45,724 nt of DNA, taken from Bryobacterales bacterium (GTDB taxonomy: Bacteria; Acidobacteriota; Terriglobia; Bryobacterales; Bryobacteraceae). Numbering within the stretch: the stretch's first letter is position 1; each line of letters starts with the position of its first letter. The stretch spans positions 133,694 to 179,417 of the forward strand of contig PLOR01000009.1 of assembly GCA_003142185.1 (NCBI GenBank), read 5' to 3'. The translations under genes were made by a program, and so were the position numbers. Shown in pieces: positions 25,794 to 35,287 of this stretch. The notes under the pieces were generated by a model. It did no database searches. It was not told the DNA's origin and worked only from the letters and a program-made list of their open reading frames with translations.

Positions 25794-27067
25794 CCCAATC
25801 TTTGATGACGGAAGTCTCGGTCGGGTCGCCGAAAGAGTGCGTGCGGCACAGGATTGGACTGTTCGGGCATTTTGGAGACATTAACTTCGGGAACGAAAGC
25901 ACGCTTCAATCGCTCCTCTACCATCTTCGGCGCAACCTACCAAATAGCGAGATCACCTGCATCTGCACGAACCCTAGCGCCGCAGGACGCGCCTATGGCA
26001 TCGCCACTCTGCCAATGAATGGTCTAGTTCTGAAGCCGCTGTGGCTCCGGCGCAACTCCCTGGCGCGATTCGTCCGGAGGCTGGTGGTCGGTATCCCAAG
26101 CGAACCGTACAGGTGGCTCCAGGCCTTACGGGCACTTAAGCGAATGGACGTGCTGATCGTTGCTGGAACAGGCCTGCTAACGGATCTTAGCGGCCTTCTC
26201 AACTGGGGCCCCTATAGTGTGTTCAAGTGGTCGCTGATGGCCAGGGTGTGCCGGTGCAAACTGCTTTTTGTGAGCGTGGGCGCCGGTCCGGTATACGGCC
26301 CCGCCGGCAGGTTTCTGGTTAAAGCCGCCCTTCGCCTCGCGAACTTTCGCTCTTATCGAGACGCCGCCACAAAGCAGTTTCTGACCGATCTCGGCATCCA
26401 GACACGTGATGACAGGGTATACCCTGACCTCGCGTTCAGTTTACCTAAGAGCGCCCTACCGACTGATCCAGTTCGACGAGGGGCACGGCCCATTGTCGGC
26501 CTCGGTCTGATGTTGTACGCTGGACGGCAAAGCGTCGATAGGCCCAGTGAGGCGGTTTATGCGGACTACCTCGAAAGTCTTGTCGTTTTTGTCCGGTGGT
26601 TGTTGGCTCACGACTATGACGTCAGACTGCTAACCGGTGATATATGCGATCGGCCTGCTGTCGGACATTTTGTGGAACTACTGAAGGAACGGTCAGTCCT
26701 GTATGAGGAGGGTCGGATCATTGACGACCCAGTCCTATCTGTGGAACACCTCTTGTGGCAACTCTCGAATACGGATGTGGTAGTTGCAACTCGCTTTCAT
26801 AACGTTCTGCTGGCTCTACTCCTCAACAAGCCGGCGATTTCGATTTCGTTCCATCAGAAGTGCGATTCCCTGATGAGCGCCATGGGATTGTCGGAATACT
26901 GCCAGGATATAAAGCATCTAGGCTCCGAGAGGTTGATAGAGCAGTTTTGCGAGCTTCAGAAGAATGCGCCGTGGCTCAAAAGCTTGATTGAAGAGAAGAC
27001 GGAACAGTTCCGCAACGACTTGGACGACCAGTACAACGTGATCTTCAAGGAGATTCTGACTGGGTAG
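25790..27067 (+). CDS. Polysaccharide pyruvyl transferase family protein
   Basis: The 425-residue protein matches enzymes of the CsaB/PssM type that transfer pyruvate from phosphoenolpyruvate to a sugar as a ketal, giving the polysaccharide negative charge. Visible features are GLFGHFGDINFGNESTLQSLLYHLRRNLP at the start, the middle segment LLFVSVGAGPVYGP, FRSYRDAATKQFLTDLG, and the C-terminal nucleotide-like site VVVATRFHNVLLALLLNKPAISISFHQKCDSLMSAMGL. Overlap with the preceding GT2 suggests it modifies the sugar which that enzyme adds. Confidence 0.88.
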   Translation: MTQSLMTEVSVGSPKECVRHRIGLFGHFGDINFGNESTLQSLLYHLRRNLPNSEITCICTNPSAAGRAYGIATLPMNGLVLKPLWLRRNSLARFVRRLVVGIPSEPYRWLQALRALKRMDVLIVAGTGLLTDLSGLLNWGPYSVFKWSLMARVCRCKLLFVSVGAGPVYGPAGRFLVKAALRLANFRSYRDAATKQFLTDLGIQTRDDRVYPDLAFSLPKSALPTDPVRRGARPIVGLGLMLYAGRQSVDRPSEAVYADYLESLVVFVRWLLAHDYDVRLLTGDICDRPAVGHFVELLKERSVLYEEGRIIDDPVLSVEHLLWQLSNTDVVVATRFHNVLLALLLNKPAISISFHQKCDSLMSAMGLSEYCQDIKHLGSERLIEQFCELQKNAPWLKSLIEEKTEQFRNDLDDQYNVIFKEILTG

Positions 27068-27130
27068 GCGAGTCGACACCCTAAGGAGCGGAACGGTGAT
27101 CGGGTATTGTGTGAAAGGAACATTGCCTTA

Positions 27131-27823
27131 ATGGGACAGGTGAGCGAGACATATCATAAAAGAGACTTTTGGGCTAAGGAGAATCTTCAGTATACGGAGG
27201 CGCATTTCCGACTGGAAAAAGTTGCCGGACTTGTAAATGGAATTGCAGGCGACAGGCAGTGGGATCTTCTTGATGTTGGCTGCGGGCCCGCGACTCTGAG
27301 GCGAATGCTTCGAACAAACGTACAGTATCACGGGATTGACATAGCGATTCACACGCCGGCGCCGAATCTTGTGCAAGCGGATTTCGTGGAAGGGCCCGTC
27401 GCCTTCGGCGATAAGCAGTTTGACATAATTGTAGCGCAAGGTGTTTTTGAATATGTCGGCAAGGTGCAATCGCAGAAGTTTGCCGAAATACGATCCTTGT
27501 TGAAAAGCGGTGGCACATTCATTACATCGTACGTCAACTTCGATCATCGAGAGGCGAGTGTTTGGCCTGCGTATAATAATATGCAATCGTTCAACGAGTT
27601 TCGAGCGGGGCTGGCGTCTGTTTTCGATATAAACCGTTCTTTCCCTACCTCTCACAATTGGCATCATCATGAGCCACGGCGGCAATATATGAAGAGAATT
27701 CAGATGCATATGAACGTGACGATTCCCGTCATCAGTCGCCTGTTCGCGGTGGAATATTTGTTCATCTGTTCGTTGCCGCATTCAAGAAACGCAGTGAATG
27801 CCGCGTCAGCCGCTCGCGGCTGA
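27131..27823 (+). CDS. Class I SAM-dependent methyltransferase
   Basis: The 230-residue protein has the Rossmann SAM motif LLDVGCGPATLRRML, an acidic second strand (YHGIDIA), and FDIIVAQGVFEYV as motif IV. It probably methylates a sugar hydroxyl of the polysaccharide or its reducing-end cap; the target is not readable. The ATG at 27131 has AAAGGAA about ten bases upstream; an in-frame TTG at 27107 is less likely. The gene is clearly AT-richer than its surroundings: for example, the 60 bases 27421-27480 contain 25 G+C, against 41 in 28081-28140. This points to separate acquisition. Confidence 0.85.
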   Translation: MGQVSETYHKRDFWAKENLQYTEAHFRLEKVAGLVNGIAGDRQWDLLDVGCGPATLRRMLRTNVQYHGIDIAIHTPAPNLVQADFVEGPVAFGDKQFDIIVAQGVFEYVGKVQSQKFAEIRSLLKSGGTFITSYVNFDHREASVWPAYNNMQSFNEFRAGLASVFDINRSFPTSHNWHHHEPRRQYMKRIQMHMNVTIPVISRLFAVEYLFICSLPHSRNAVNAASAARG

Positions 27824-27871
27824 GTGGCTTGAAGGAAGCCCTCTGCATGTCGTTTCATCGAGTGACCGTTT

Positions 27872-28399
27872 ATGACGTTTGAGAAGACGAAGCTGCCAGG
27901 GGTGTTCGAGATTCGTATCGAGCCCCGACCGGACGAGAGGGGTTTTTTTGCGCGGTGCTGGTGTCAGCGGGAGTTTGAAGACAATGGCCTGAATGCGAAG
28001 CTGGCGCAATGCAGTGTTTCATTTAACGTCCGGAAGGGGACGCTGCGAGGCATGCATTATCAAGCCGCACCGAGTGAGGAGGCCAAAGTCGTTCGCTGCA
28101 CCAGGGGGGCGCTGTACGACGTGGTCGTCGATCTGCGCCGGAGCTCGCCAACATTCGGAGATTGGGTGGCGGTGGTTGTGACGGCTGCGAGCCGGAACAT
28201 GGTCTACGTGCCGGAGGGTTGCGCACACGGCTTTCTGACCCTGGAAGACGAGACCGAGGTTCTGTATCAGATTTCGGAGTTCTACAGTCCAGAGTCGGCC
28301 CGGGGGGTGCGCTGGGATGATCCGGCATTTCGAATCGTTTGGCCCGACGAGGTGAAGGTGATCTCCGAACGGGATCGGACGTACCCGGACTTCGAATAA
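27872..28399 (+). CDS. dTDP-4-dehydrorhamnose 3,5-epimerase family (RmlC/RfbC-like)
   Basis: The 175-residue cupin has the RmlC pattern: PDERGFFARCW, the catalytic histidine segment KGTLRGMHYQ, VVRCTRGALYDVVVDLRRSSPTFG, and YVPEGCAHGFLTLEDETEVLYQISEFYSPESARGVRWDDPAF. Full-length family members epimerise C3 and/or C5 of a 4-keto-6-deoxy nucleotide sugar. No rmlA/B/D set is near, and the following genes include a cytidylyltransferase-like enzyme and a C-methyltransferase, so the substrate may be a CDP- rather than dTDP-sugar. Five bases separate it from the next start. Confidence 0.88.
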   Translation: MTFEKTKLPGVFEIRIEPRPDERGFFARCWCQREFEDNGLNAKLAQCSVSFNVRKGTLRGMHYQAAPSEEAKVVRCTRGALYDVVVDLRRSSPTFGDWVAVVVTAASRNMVYVPEGCAHGFLTLEDETEVLYQISEFYSPESARGVRWDDPAFRIVWPDEVKVISERDRTYPDFE

Positions 28400-28404
28400 A
28401 CGCT

Positions 28405-29724
28405 ATGTGTTTCCTGAAGAGACTCGACGGGAGAACGGCGGCGGAAACCGGCCGGGACCTGCACCGTTTTGCAACGGAACTCTACCCCACGTGCCGAAGC
28501 ATCACCGGGGATGGCATCCGGCGGACCTTGGCCTCGATCGCAAACCGGATTCCGTTGCAAACCGTTGAGGTTCCCACGGGCACGCCGGTTCTCGACTGGA
28601 CCGTCCCTAGAGAGTGGAACATTCGAGATGCCTATATCAAGGCGCCGGACGGGAAGCGGGTTGTGGATTTCCAGCGTTCGAACCTGCACGTCGTGAATTA
28701 CAGTTCGCCGGTCCACGCGACCATGCCGCTGAGCGAACTCAAGCCGCACCTGTTCACGCTTCCGGAGAGTCCCGATTGGATCCCTTACCGAACTTCCTAC
28801 TATCAGGAAGACTGGGGATTCTGCCTGTCCCACAACCAGATGCTGGCGCTCGAAGATGGCGACTACGAGGTTTGCATCGACTCGACCTTGGAGGCCGGAC
28901 GCCTGACGTACGGCGAGTGTTATCTACCCGGGCGCTCGGCCGATGAGATTTTGATCTCAACTCATGCCTGCCATCCATCCCTGGCGAACGACAATCTCTC
29001 GGGGTTGACCGTGGCAACCTCTCTAGCCCAGTTGTTGTCCGAGCAGGGTCATCATTACTCGTATCGGTTCTTGTTTATTCCAGGAACGATCGGGGCCATC
29101 ACGTGGCTAGCGCGAAACCGCGAGAACGTTGGGCGCATCCGACATGGGCTGGTTCTGACGTGCATTGGGGACGCGGGCGGATTCCATTACAAGAAGAGCC
29201 GCCGCGGAAATGCCGAGATTGACCGGGCCGCAGCGCATGTTCTGCGCCATCAGAACGAACCATCGGAGGTTCTGGAATTCTCCCCGTATGGCTACGACGA
29301 ACGGCAGTACTGCTCTCCGGGTTTCAATCTCCCGGTAGGCTGCCTGATGCGGAGTGTTTGGGGAAGCTTTCCGGAGTATCACACCTCAGCCGACAACCTC
29401 GCATTTATTCAGCCACTGCAACTGGCTGGATCGCTCCGCGTGTGCGCCGCCATCTTGGATGTACTGGAAGGCAATCGACGATATCGCAACCAGAGCCCCT
29501 ATGGTGAACCGCAGCTAGGACGGCGAAACCTCTACCGATCGGGCGGCGGGACGCCTGGACTGGAGATATCGGCACGCCTCTGGGTTCTGAATCTCTCCGA
29601 TGGAGAGCACTCTCTGCTCGATATCGCGGAGCGATCCGGTATCCCGTTCCCGGCAATCAGCGATGCGGCGAGGTTGTTGTGCGAGGGTGGCCTGCTGGCT
29701 GTCGTTCCTGACGACGCTGGATGA
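28405..29724 (+). CDS. DUF4910/DUF2172 aminopeptidase-like protein
   Basis: The 439-residue protein belongs to the M28-like family annotated as DUF4910 (with DUF2172). Putative zinc-site segments are ISTHACHPSLANDNLSG, CIGDAGGF and FPEYHTSADN. A small C-terminal winged-helix-like segment (about residues 375-430: LSDGEHSLLDIAERSGIPFPAISDAARLL) is common in this family. Despite the peptidase fold, members recur in sugar-biosynthesis cassettes, where the real substrate is unknown; hydrolysis of an amide on a modified sugar is one possibility. The ATG at 28405 is chosen because the longer open frame overlaps the previous gene. Confidence 0.82.
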   Translation: MCFLKRLDGRTAAETGRDLHRFATELYPTCRSITGDGIRRTLASIANRIPLQTVEVPTGTPVLDWTVPREWNIRDAYIKAPDGKRVVDFQRSNLHVVNYSSPVHATMPLSELKPHLFTLPESPDWIPYRTSYYQEDWGFCLSHNQMLALEDGDYEVCIDSTLEAGRLTYGECYLPGRSADEILISTHACHPSLANDNLSGLTVATSLAQLLSEQGHHYSYRFLFIPGTIGAITWLARNRENVGRIRHGLVLTCIGDAGGFHYKKSRRGNAEIDRAAAHVLRHQNEPSEVLEFSPYGYDERQYCSPGFNLPVGCLMRSVWGSFPEYHTSADNLAFIQPLQLAGSLRVCAAILDVLEGNRRYRNQSPYGEPQLGRRNLYRSGGGTPGLEISARLWVLNLSDGEHSLLDIAERSGIPFPAISDAARLLCEGGLLAVVPDDAG

Positions 29725-29884
29725 ATGCCCACAGAATTTCCCTCGGGCATACTGGCACCAAGATCCCAAACTTTTGGATCTGCGATCTCCGCGAAACATC
29801 GTGGTTGGAGATAACTCCCTTATCGTCAATCTGTTGGCGCGTTGAAACGGATTGGACTTTGGCGTGCTTATCAGCGGGTGCGAC

Positions 29885-30937
29885 ATGAGAATACTATTGA
29901 CTGGGCACAGAGGCTATATCGGCGCAGTGGCGGGACCAATTTTGCGGTCCGCCGGCCACGAGGTTGTCGGCCTGGACACGGACTTATTTGCGGGTTGTGA
30001 GTTCGGGCAACCGGCCGAGGAAATACCAGAGGTCCACAAAGACATCCGCGATCTGACGAGAGCGGATCTCGAGGGCTTTGATGCGGTTGTGCATCTGGCT
30101 GCGTTGTCGAACGACCCGTTAGGCAACCTCGATGGCGACCTTACTTACGACATCAACCACAGGGCCTCAGTCCGGCTGGCCGTACTAGCCAAAGAGGCGG
30201 GCGCGCGGCGCTTCGTTTTCTCCTCGTCCTGCAGCACGTATGGCGCCGCGGGGGACGTGATCCACGACGAGAGTGGCGCGCTCAGTCCCGTGACAGCGTA
30301 TGCCGAATCCAAAGTCCTGGTGGAGCGTGACCTGGCACTGCTGGCGGATGAGCATTTTAGCCCAACTTACCTGAGAAATGCGACCGCTTACGGAGCATCT
30401 CCCAGTCTACGGCTGGACGTTGTCTTGAACGATCTGGTGGCCTGGGCGCATACGACTGGCAAGGTATATATCAAGAGCGACGGGACGCCATGGCGTCCCA
30501 TTGTGCATATTCGCGACATTACGGCGGCGATCCTGAGCGTGCTCGAAGCTCCGCAGGACGCCATTCACAACGAGACTTTCAATGTCGGGCGGACAGAGGA
30601 GAACTACCGCATCCGCGAGCTGGCTGCCATCGTTGCCGAAACCGTTCCGGGTTGCCATGTCGAGTACGCCGCCGACGGTGGACCCGACAAGCGCTGCTAC
30701 CGCATCAATTGTGACAAGATTCGGCGCGTTCTGCCGAGCTTCCGCCCAGAGTGGACAGCCCGCAAAGGAGCGCAGGAGCTATATGAGGCATACCAAACGG
30801 CCGGGTTGCGCTTTGCGGATCTTGAGTGCGGCCGGTACACCCGGATCAGCCACATACAGAAAATGATGAAGGCCGGGCGGTTGGACACGTCGCTGCGATG
30901 GATACCCCAGCCCGTCGCGGCAGCAGTGGGTGCCTGA
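29885..30937 (+). CDS. NAD(P)-dependent SDR epimerase/reductase
   Basis: The 350-residue extended SDR starts [13 protein letters not shown], a TGxxGxxG nucleotide-binding motif. It has [27 protein letters not shown] and the Y-x-x-x-K motif in [29 protein letters not shown] and [14 protein letters not shown] follow. Position between an RmlC-like epimerase and a C-methyltransferase suggests it dehydrates, epimerises or reduces a 4-keto-6-deoxy or C-methylated nucleotide sugar. A 160-nt gap separates it from the DUF4910 gene. The start at 29885 lacks a strong ribosome site. Confidence 0.87.
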   Translation: MRILLTGHRGYIGAVAGPILRSAGHEVVGLDTDLFAGCEFGQPAEEIPEVHKDIRDLTRADLEGFDAVVHLAALSNDPLGNLDGDLTYDINHRASVRLAVLAKEAGARRFVFSSSCSTYGAAGDVIHDESGALSPVTAYAESKVLVERDLALLADEHFSPTYLRNATAYGASPSLRLDVVLNDLVAWAHTTGKVYIKSDGTPWRPIVHIRDITAAILSVLEAPQDAIHNETFNVGRTEENYRIRELAAIVAETVPGCHVEYAADGGPDKRCYRINCDKIRRVLPSFRPEWTARKGAQELYEAYQTAGLRFADLECGRYTRISHIQKMMKAGRLDTSLRWIPQPVAAAVGA

Positions 30938-30963
30938 TCCGCCGCGCCTTTCCAAGAGAGCAT

Positions 30964-32238
30964 ATGGCCACAATCACTCTTCCTACCAACACCCAGCAGC
31001 AAGGAGCCTCAACTAAGGTGTGCCGCTTCTGCGGCGCGGGCTTGCAGCGAACCTTTGTCGACTTAGGGATGTCCCCGCTTTGCGAGACCTACCCGTCACC
31101 CGCCGACCTCAACCGGGGCGAGGTCTACTATCCGCTCCACGTCTACGTCTGCGAGGAGTGCTTCCTGGTACAACTGGAGCAATACGAGAGCGCGGAGAAT
31201 ATCTTTAGCGACTACGCATATTTCTCCTCCTACTCCGATTCCTGGCTCAAACACGCTGATAATTACTGCAACAAGATGATGACACGAATCGGCCTAAACG
31301 GGCAGAGCTTCGTTGTCGAGGTGGCCAGTAACGACGGTTACCTGTTGCAGTATTTCGTCAAGCGCAACGTGCCGGTGTTAGGCATTGAGCCGGCGTCGAA
31401 TGTGGCCAAGGTGGCCGTCGAAAAGGGAGTACCGACGCTGGTCCGGTTCTTTGGCGCGCAACTGGCGGAAGAGTTAGCCGCGGAAGGCCGTTGCGCCGAC
31501 TTGGTTCTCGGCAACAATGTATTGGCGCAGGTCCCAGACCTGAACGATTTTGTGGAAGGGCTCAAGATCTTGCTGAAGCCCGATGGGGTCCTGACGCTGG
31601 AGTTCCCCCACCTGCTGCGGCTGATACAACGAAACGAATTTGACACGATTTACCACGAGCACTTCTCGTATTTTTCGATGATCTCCACCGTTCGCATCCT
31701 GGAGGCTCACGGGCTGAAGGTGTTCGACGTGGAAGAGTTGATGAGTCACGGAGGCTCACTGCGCGTCTACGCCTGCCGAGCGGAGAGCCAGACACACGAT
31801 ATTGAGCCTAAGGTTCGGGAACTGATCGCGGAGGAACAAAGGGCTGGGCTGGCTTCGGTGGAAGGTTACGACAGCTTCGCACGGCAAGTGAAACAGACCA
31901 AATTGGCCTTGGTGGATTTTCTGCTGACTGCCGCACAACAGGGCAAATCGGTTGCAGGTTACGGAGCGCCGGGCAAGAGCGCGACGCTACTGCATTACTG
32001 CGGCATCGGGAAAGATCTCATCGAGTATACGGTGGACCGAAGCCAGTACAAGCAGGGACGGTTCCTGCCGGGTACGCATATTCCGATTTACGATCCAAGC
32101 CGGATTCGCGAGACCAAGCCGGACTATGTCGTCATCCTGCCGTGGAACCTGAAGGACGAGATTATGGAACAACTTCAGTTCATCCGGGAGTGGGGTGGCC
32201 GGTTCGTAGTGCCGATTCCGAAAGTGGCCGTCTATTGA
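30964..32238 (+). CDS. Sugar C-methyltransferase (SAM-dependent, zinc-finger N-terminus)
   Basis: The 424-residue protein has the three-part architecture of TylCIII-type NDP-sugar C-methyltransferases. First is an N-terminal zinc-binding domain (CRFCGAGL then DLGMSPLCETY then YVCEECFLVQLEQ). Next is a central SAM domain with VVEVASNDGYLLQYF and GIEPASNVA, and the catalytic-loop region FEFPHLLRL/YHEHFSYFS, seen here as LEFPHLLRL and TIYHEHFSYFS. Last is a C-terminal domain with VAGYGAPGKSATLLHY and LPWNLKDEI. It would install a branching methyl group on a keto sugar. The ATG at 30964 follows AAGAGAG; longer upstream frames overlap the previous gene. Confidence 0.9.
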   Translation: MATITLPTNTQQQGASTKVCRFCGAGLQRTFVDLGMSPLCETYPSPADLNRGEVYYPLHVYVCEECFLVQLEQYESAENIFSDYAYFSSYSDSWLKHADNYCNKMMTRIGLNGQSFVVEVASNDGYLLQYFVKRNVPVLGIEPASNVAKVAVEKGVPTLVRFFGAQLAEELAAEGRCADLVLGNNVLAQVPDLNDFVEGLKILLKPDGVLTLEFPHLLRLIQRNEFDTIYHEHFSYFSMISTVRILEAHGLKVFDVEELMSHGGSLRVYACRAESQTHDIEPKVRELIAEEQRAGLASVEGYDSFARQVKQTKLALVDFLLTAAQQGKSVAGYGAPGKSATLLHYCGIGKDLIEYTVDRSQYKQGRFLPGTHIPIYDPSRIRETKPDYVVILPWNLKDEIMEQLQFIREWGGRFVVPIPKVAVY

Positions 32239-32263
32239 GGCGAAACAGGGTGGAGGTGAGTTT

Positions 32264-33085
32264 ATGAAAGTGGTTCTCTTCTGCGGAGGGGCCGGCATGC
32301 GGCTCAGGGGCTACGCCGATGACGTCCCCAAACCGATGGTGCAGGTCGGGACTCGACCACTTCTCTGGCACCTGATGAAATACTACTCGCACTTTGGGCA
32401 CACGGAGTTCGTCGTCTGCCTCGGTTACAAGGGTAACTCCATCAAGGATTACTTTCTGCACTACGATGAGTCCGTCTCCAACGATTTCGTCTGGTCGCAG
32501 GCCGGGAAGAAAATCCACTTTCTGAACCGCGATATCGACGACTGGACGATCACCTTCGTGGAGACCGGCGCCAATGCCACCATTGGTGAGCGGCTTAAAG
32601 CAGTGGAATCCCATCTGCAGGGCGAAGAGATGTTCCTAGCGAACTACGGCGACGGACTGAGCGACCTCCCGCTCCCCGATATGTTGGGGGCATTCCGCCA
32701 GAGCCAGGCTGTGGCTTCTCTACTCCTGGTGCAGCCTACGGCGAGTTTTGACATTGTCAACGCCGGGTCTGGGGGAATGGTCACCAACATTTCCGCGCTG
32801 AACCGCACCGACATTTGGATTAACGGCGGCTTCTTCGCGTTGCGCAACGAGATCTTCCGCTACATTCACCCGGGCGACGAACTGGTGCGGGAGCCATTTC
32901 AGCGGCTGATTGAGGAGCAGGCCTTGTTGGCGTACAAGTATACCGGCTTCTGGCAATGCATGGACACTTTTAAGGACAAACAGCGTCTCGAGGAACTGAA
33001 CCAGGGTTCGGCACCATGGAAAGTCTGGCATAAGGCATCGGGACCGGCCTCGACCGGCGCAATGGCGATGTCGGCTCGCGCATGA
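32264..33085 (+). CDS. Glucose-1-phosphate cytidylyltransferase-like nucleotidyltransferase
   Basis: The 273-residue protein activates a hexose-1-phosphate, most likely with CTP as in RfbF. It shows VVLFCGGAGMRLRGYADDVPKPMVQVGTRPLLWHLMKYYSHFG, VVCLGYKGNSIKDYF, ETGANATIGERLKAV, the metal site NYGDGLSDL, and WINGGFFALRNEIF. The segments WHLMKYYSHFG and CLGYKG are closer to RfbF than to RmlA. The signature loop is GGAGMRL rather than GLGTRL. Its stop overlaps the PIG-L gene start in ATGA. No CDP-glucose 4,6-dehydratase is recognised next to it. Confidence 0.85.
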   Translation: MKVVLFCGGAGMRLRGYADDVPKPMVQVGTRPLLWHLMKYYSHFGHTEFVVCLGYKGNSIKDYFLHYDESVSNDFVWSQAGKKIHFLNRDIDDWTITFVETGANATIGERLKAVESHLQGEEMFLANYGDGLSDLPLPDMLGAFRQSQAVASLLLVQPTASFDIVNAGSGGMVTNISALNRTDIWINGGFFALRNEIFRYIHPGDELVREPFQRLIEEQALLAYKYTGFWQCMDTFKDKQRLEELNQGSAPWKVWHKASGPASTGAMAMSARA

Positions 33086-33735
33086 TCCACCTGAACTTGG
33101 GCGGCGGTGCGGCTGAAGCGTTGCAGATACTCTGCTTGGGTGCCCATTCCGACGATATCGAAATTGGCTGCGGCGGCACCATTCTCCGCTTGGCCGAGGA
33201 GCACCCGGGGAGTGTATTTCACTGGGTAGTGTTCAGCGCAATTGGGGTTCGGGAGACCGAGGCGAAATGCGCAGCCGCCATGTTCGCCGGCCAAACTGGC
33301 CTGAGGGGACCGCTGCTGAAAACCTTCCGGGACGGATTTATGCCGTTTGTGGGCGCCGAGGTGAAGGACGTCTTCGAAGAGCTGAAGCAATCGGTCTCCC
33401 CGGATCTTGTCTTTACTCATAACCGCAAGGACGCCCACCAAGACCACCGCCTTTTAGCGGAGCTGACTTGGAACACGTTTCGCGATCATCTCATTCTGGA
33501 ATATGAAATCCCAAAGTACGATGGAGACCTCGGGCAGCCTGGCTTTTTTGTCCCACTCCAGGCCGACGTCTGTCAGAAGAAAACCCGATACATCATAGAC
33601 GCGTTCCAGTCCCAACACTCCAAACGCTGGTTTCGAGAGGACACGTTTCTCTCCCTCATGCGGCTGCGGGGGATGGAATGCAACGCCCCCAGCGGCTACG
33701 CGGAAGCTTTCTACTGCCGCAAGATGGCGCTCTGA
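33082..33735 (+). CDS. PIG-L/LmbE-family deacetylase
   Basis: The 217-residue protein carries the zinc-binding signature as LCLGAHSDDIEIGCGGT (usual form AHPDD) and the second site THNRKDAHQDHRLLAE with the paired histidines. PIG-L enzymes remove acetyl from N-acetyl-glucosamine-type substrates. Here it overlaps the nucleotidyltransferase and closes the branched-sugar cassette, so it probably deacetylates an intermediate of that sugar. Serine in place of proline in AHSDD is a mild deviation; the metal ligands remain. Confidence 0.88.
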   Translation: MIHLNLGGGAAEALQILCLGAHSDDIEIGCGGTILRLAEEHPGSVFHWVVFSAIGVRETEAKCAAAMFAGQTGLRGPLLKTFRDGFMPFVGAEVKDVFEELKQSVSPDLVFTHNRKDAHQDHRLLAELTWNTFRDHLILEYEIPKYDGDLGQPGFFVPLQADVCQKKTRYIIDAFQSQHSKRWFREDTFLSLMRLRGMECNAPSGYAEAFYCRKMAL

Positions 33736-33798
33736 ATTGAAGCACAACGCACCGAAGGCACTAAAGCAGGCTGAAACCTCCGGCATTCCGAGAACACG

Positions 33799-35277
33799 AT
33801 GCACGACTTGAAGGGGAAAACGATCCGTGGTGGTCTCGCAAGACTCTCCGCCCAAGGGGCGGGCTTTCTCCTGCGCGTGGGCTCTCTCATGGTATTGGCC
33901 CGGCTCCTCGAACCGAAAGACTTCGGATTAGTGGGTATGGTCACAGCGTTCACGGGAGTTTTGACGCTATTCCGGGATTTTGGGCTTTCGTCTGCCGCCG
34001 TTCAGCGTACCACCGTCACGGAAGAGCAGGTTTCAACACTGTTCTGGATCAATATGTTAGTTGGCGTACTGCTCGGTCTTCTTGCAGTAGCAATGGCACC
34101 GTTCATCGCGGCCTTTTACCACGAGCCCCGACTTTCTAAGGTGACACTTGTCTTGGCAGCCGGCTTCTTCTTCAACGCCGCAGGCGTGCAGCACTCAGCG
34201 CTTCTCCAACGCCAAATGCGTTTCACTGCCTTATCGGTTATCAACATTGTCAGTTTGATTGTGGGCACTGCTATTGCGATTGGGGGGGCTAAGGCGGGTT
34301 ACGGATATTGGTCTCTGGTGGCGATGACGGTCACGCTTCCGATCACCAGCACGATTGGTTTCTGGCTGACCGCCGCCTGGATTCCAGGGATGCCGCGCAA
34401 GCAGGCCGGGGTTCGTTCTATGATCCGTTTTGGCGGCACAGTTACGCTGAATGGTCTTGTCGTCTATGTGGCCAATAACTTCGAGAAGATCTTATTGGGA
34501 CGCTATTGGGGAGTCGACGCGCTCGGCCTCTATGGACGAGCATACCAGCTCGTCAACATTCCGACAGATAACATCAATTCCTCGGTCGGTGAGGTTGCGT
34601 TCTCGGCGCTTTCGCGACTTCAGGACGATCCCCCGCGACTAAAGAGCTACTTCCTGAAAGGGTACTCTCTGGTTCTGGCGCTAACCCTGCCGATTACAAC
34701 TGCCTGTGTGCTGTTTGCGGATGACATAGTTGTCGTTCTCCTGGGACCAAAGTGGAAAGATACTGCCGCGATCTTTCGCTTTTTGGGTCCGACGATCATG
34801 GTCTTCGCTATCGCTAATCCACTATCCTGGCTGCTCTCCTCGATCGGATGGGTCGGACGGAACCTGAAGATCGCTCTGGTTATCGCACCTACGATGATGG
34901 CGGGTTTTGTGATCGCGATGCCCTACGGGCCGCGAGGCGTTGCGTTTGCCTACTCGGCAGTGTTGAGTCTGTGGTTGCTTCCGCTCATCGCCTGGTGCGT
35001 ACGCGGTACGGTGGTATCCTTCTGGGATATTCTGCTGACGGTGAGCCGGCCGCTGGTTTCCAGTGTTGTGGCCGGAGCACTCGCTTTCGGGCTACGGTCG
35101 ATCTACGGTCCGGCGCTGTCTCCTTTTCCACGGCTGGCGATCGAGAGTACCGTGCTTCTCCTTACGTTCCTCGGAATACTCTTGTTTGTCACGGGACAAA
35201 AGGCATTCTATTTGAACCTCGTTCGGGGCTTGACCAAGCGTGAGGCGCCTGAAGAGAGCGCTTTGGTTTCGGTTTAG
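33799..35277 (+). CDS. Polysaccharide flippase of the MOP superfamily (Wzx/TuaB-like)
   Basis: The 492-residue integral membrane protein has about twelve to fourteen hydrophobic helices and the family start KTIRGGLARLSAQGAGFLLRVGSLMVLARLLEPKDFGLVGMV. FRDFGLSSAAVQ and the central FEKILLGRYWGVDALGLYGRAYQLVNIPTDNI are typical of Polysacc_synt_3/TuaB/WzxC flippases. It would move the lipid-linked repeat unit across the inner membrane to the polymerase. A 63-nt gap follows PIG-L, and the SDR gene starts 10 nt after its stop. Confidence 0.9.
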   Translation: MHDLKGKTIRGGLARLSAQGAGFLLRVGSLMVLARLLEPKDFGLVGMVTAFTGVLTLFRDFGLSSAAVQRTTVTEEQVSTLFWINMLVGVLLGLLAVAMAPFIAAFYHEPRLSKVTLVLAAGFFFNAAGVQHSALLQRQMRFTALSVINIVSLIVGTAIAIGGAKAGYGYWSLVAMTVTLPITSTIGFWLTAAWIPGMPRKQAGVRSMIRFGGTVTLNGLVVYVANNFEKILLGRYWGVDALGLYGRAYQLVNIPTDNINSSVGEVAFSALSRLQDDPPRLKSYFLKGYSLVLALTLPITTACVLFADDIVVVLLGPKWKDTAAIFRFLGPTIMVFAIANPLSWLLSSIGWVGRNLKIALVIAPTMMAGFVIAMPYGPRGVAFAYSAVLSLWLLPLIAWCVRGTVVSFWDILLTVSRPLVSSVVAGALAFGLRSIYGPALSPFPRLAIESTVLLLTFLGILLFVTGQKAFYLNLVRGLTKREAPEESALVSV

Positions 35278-35287
35278 CAGGCAACCA

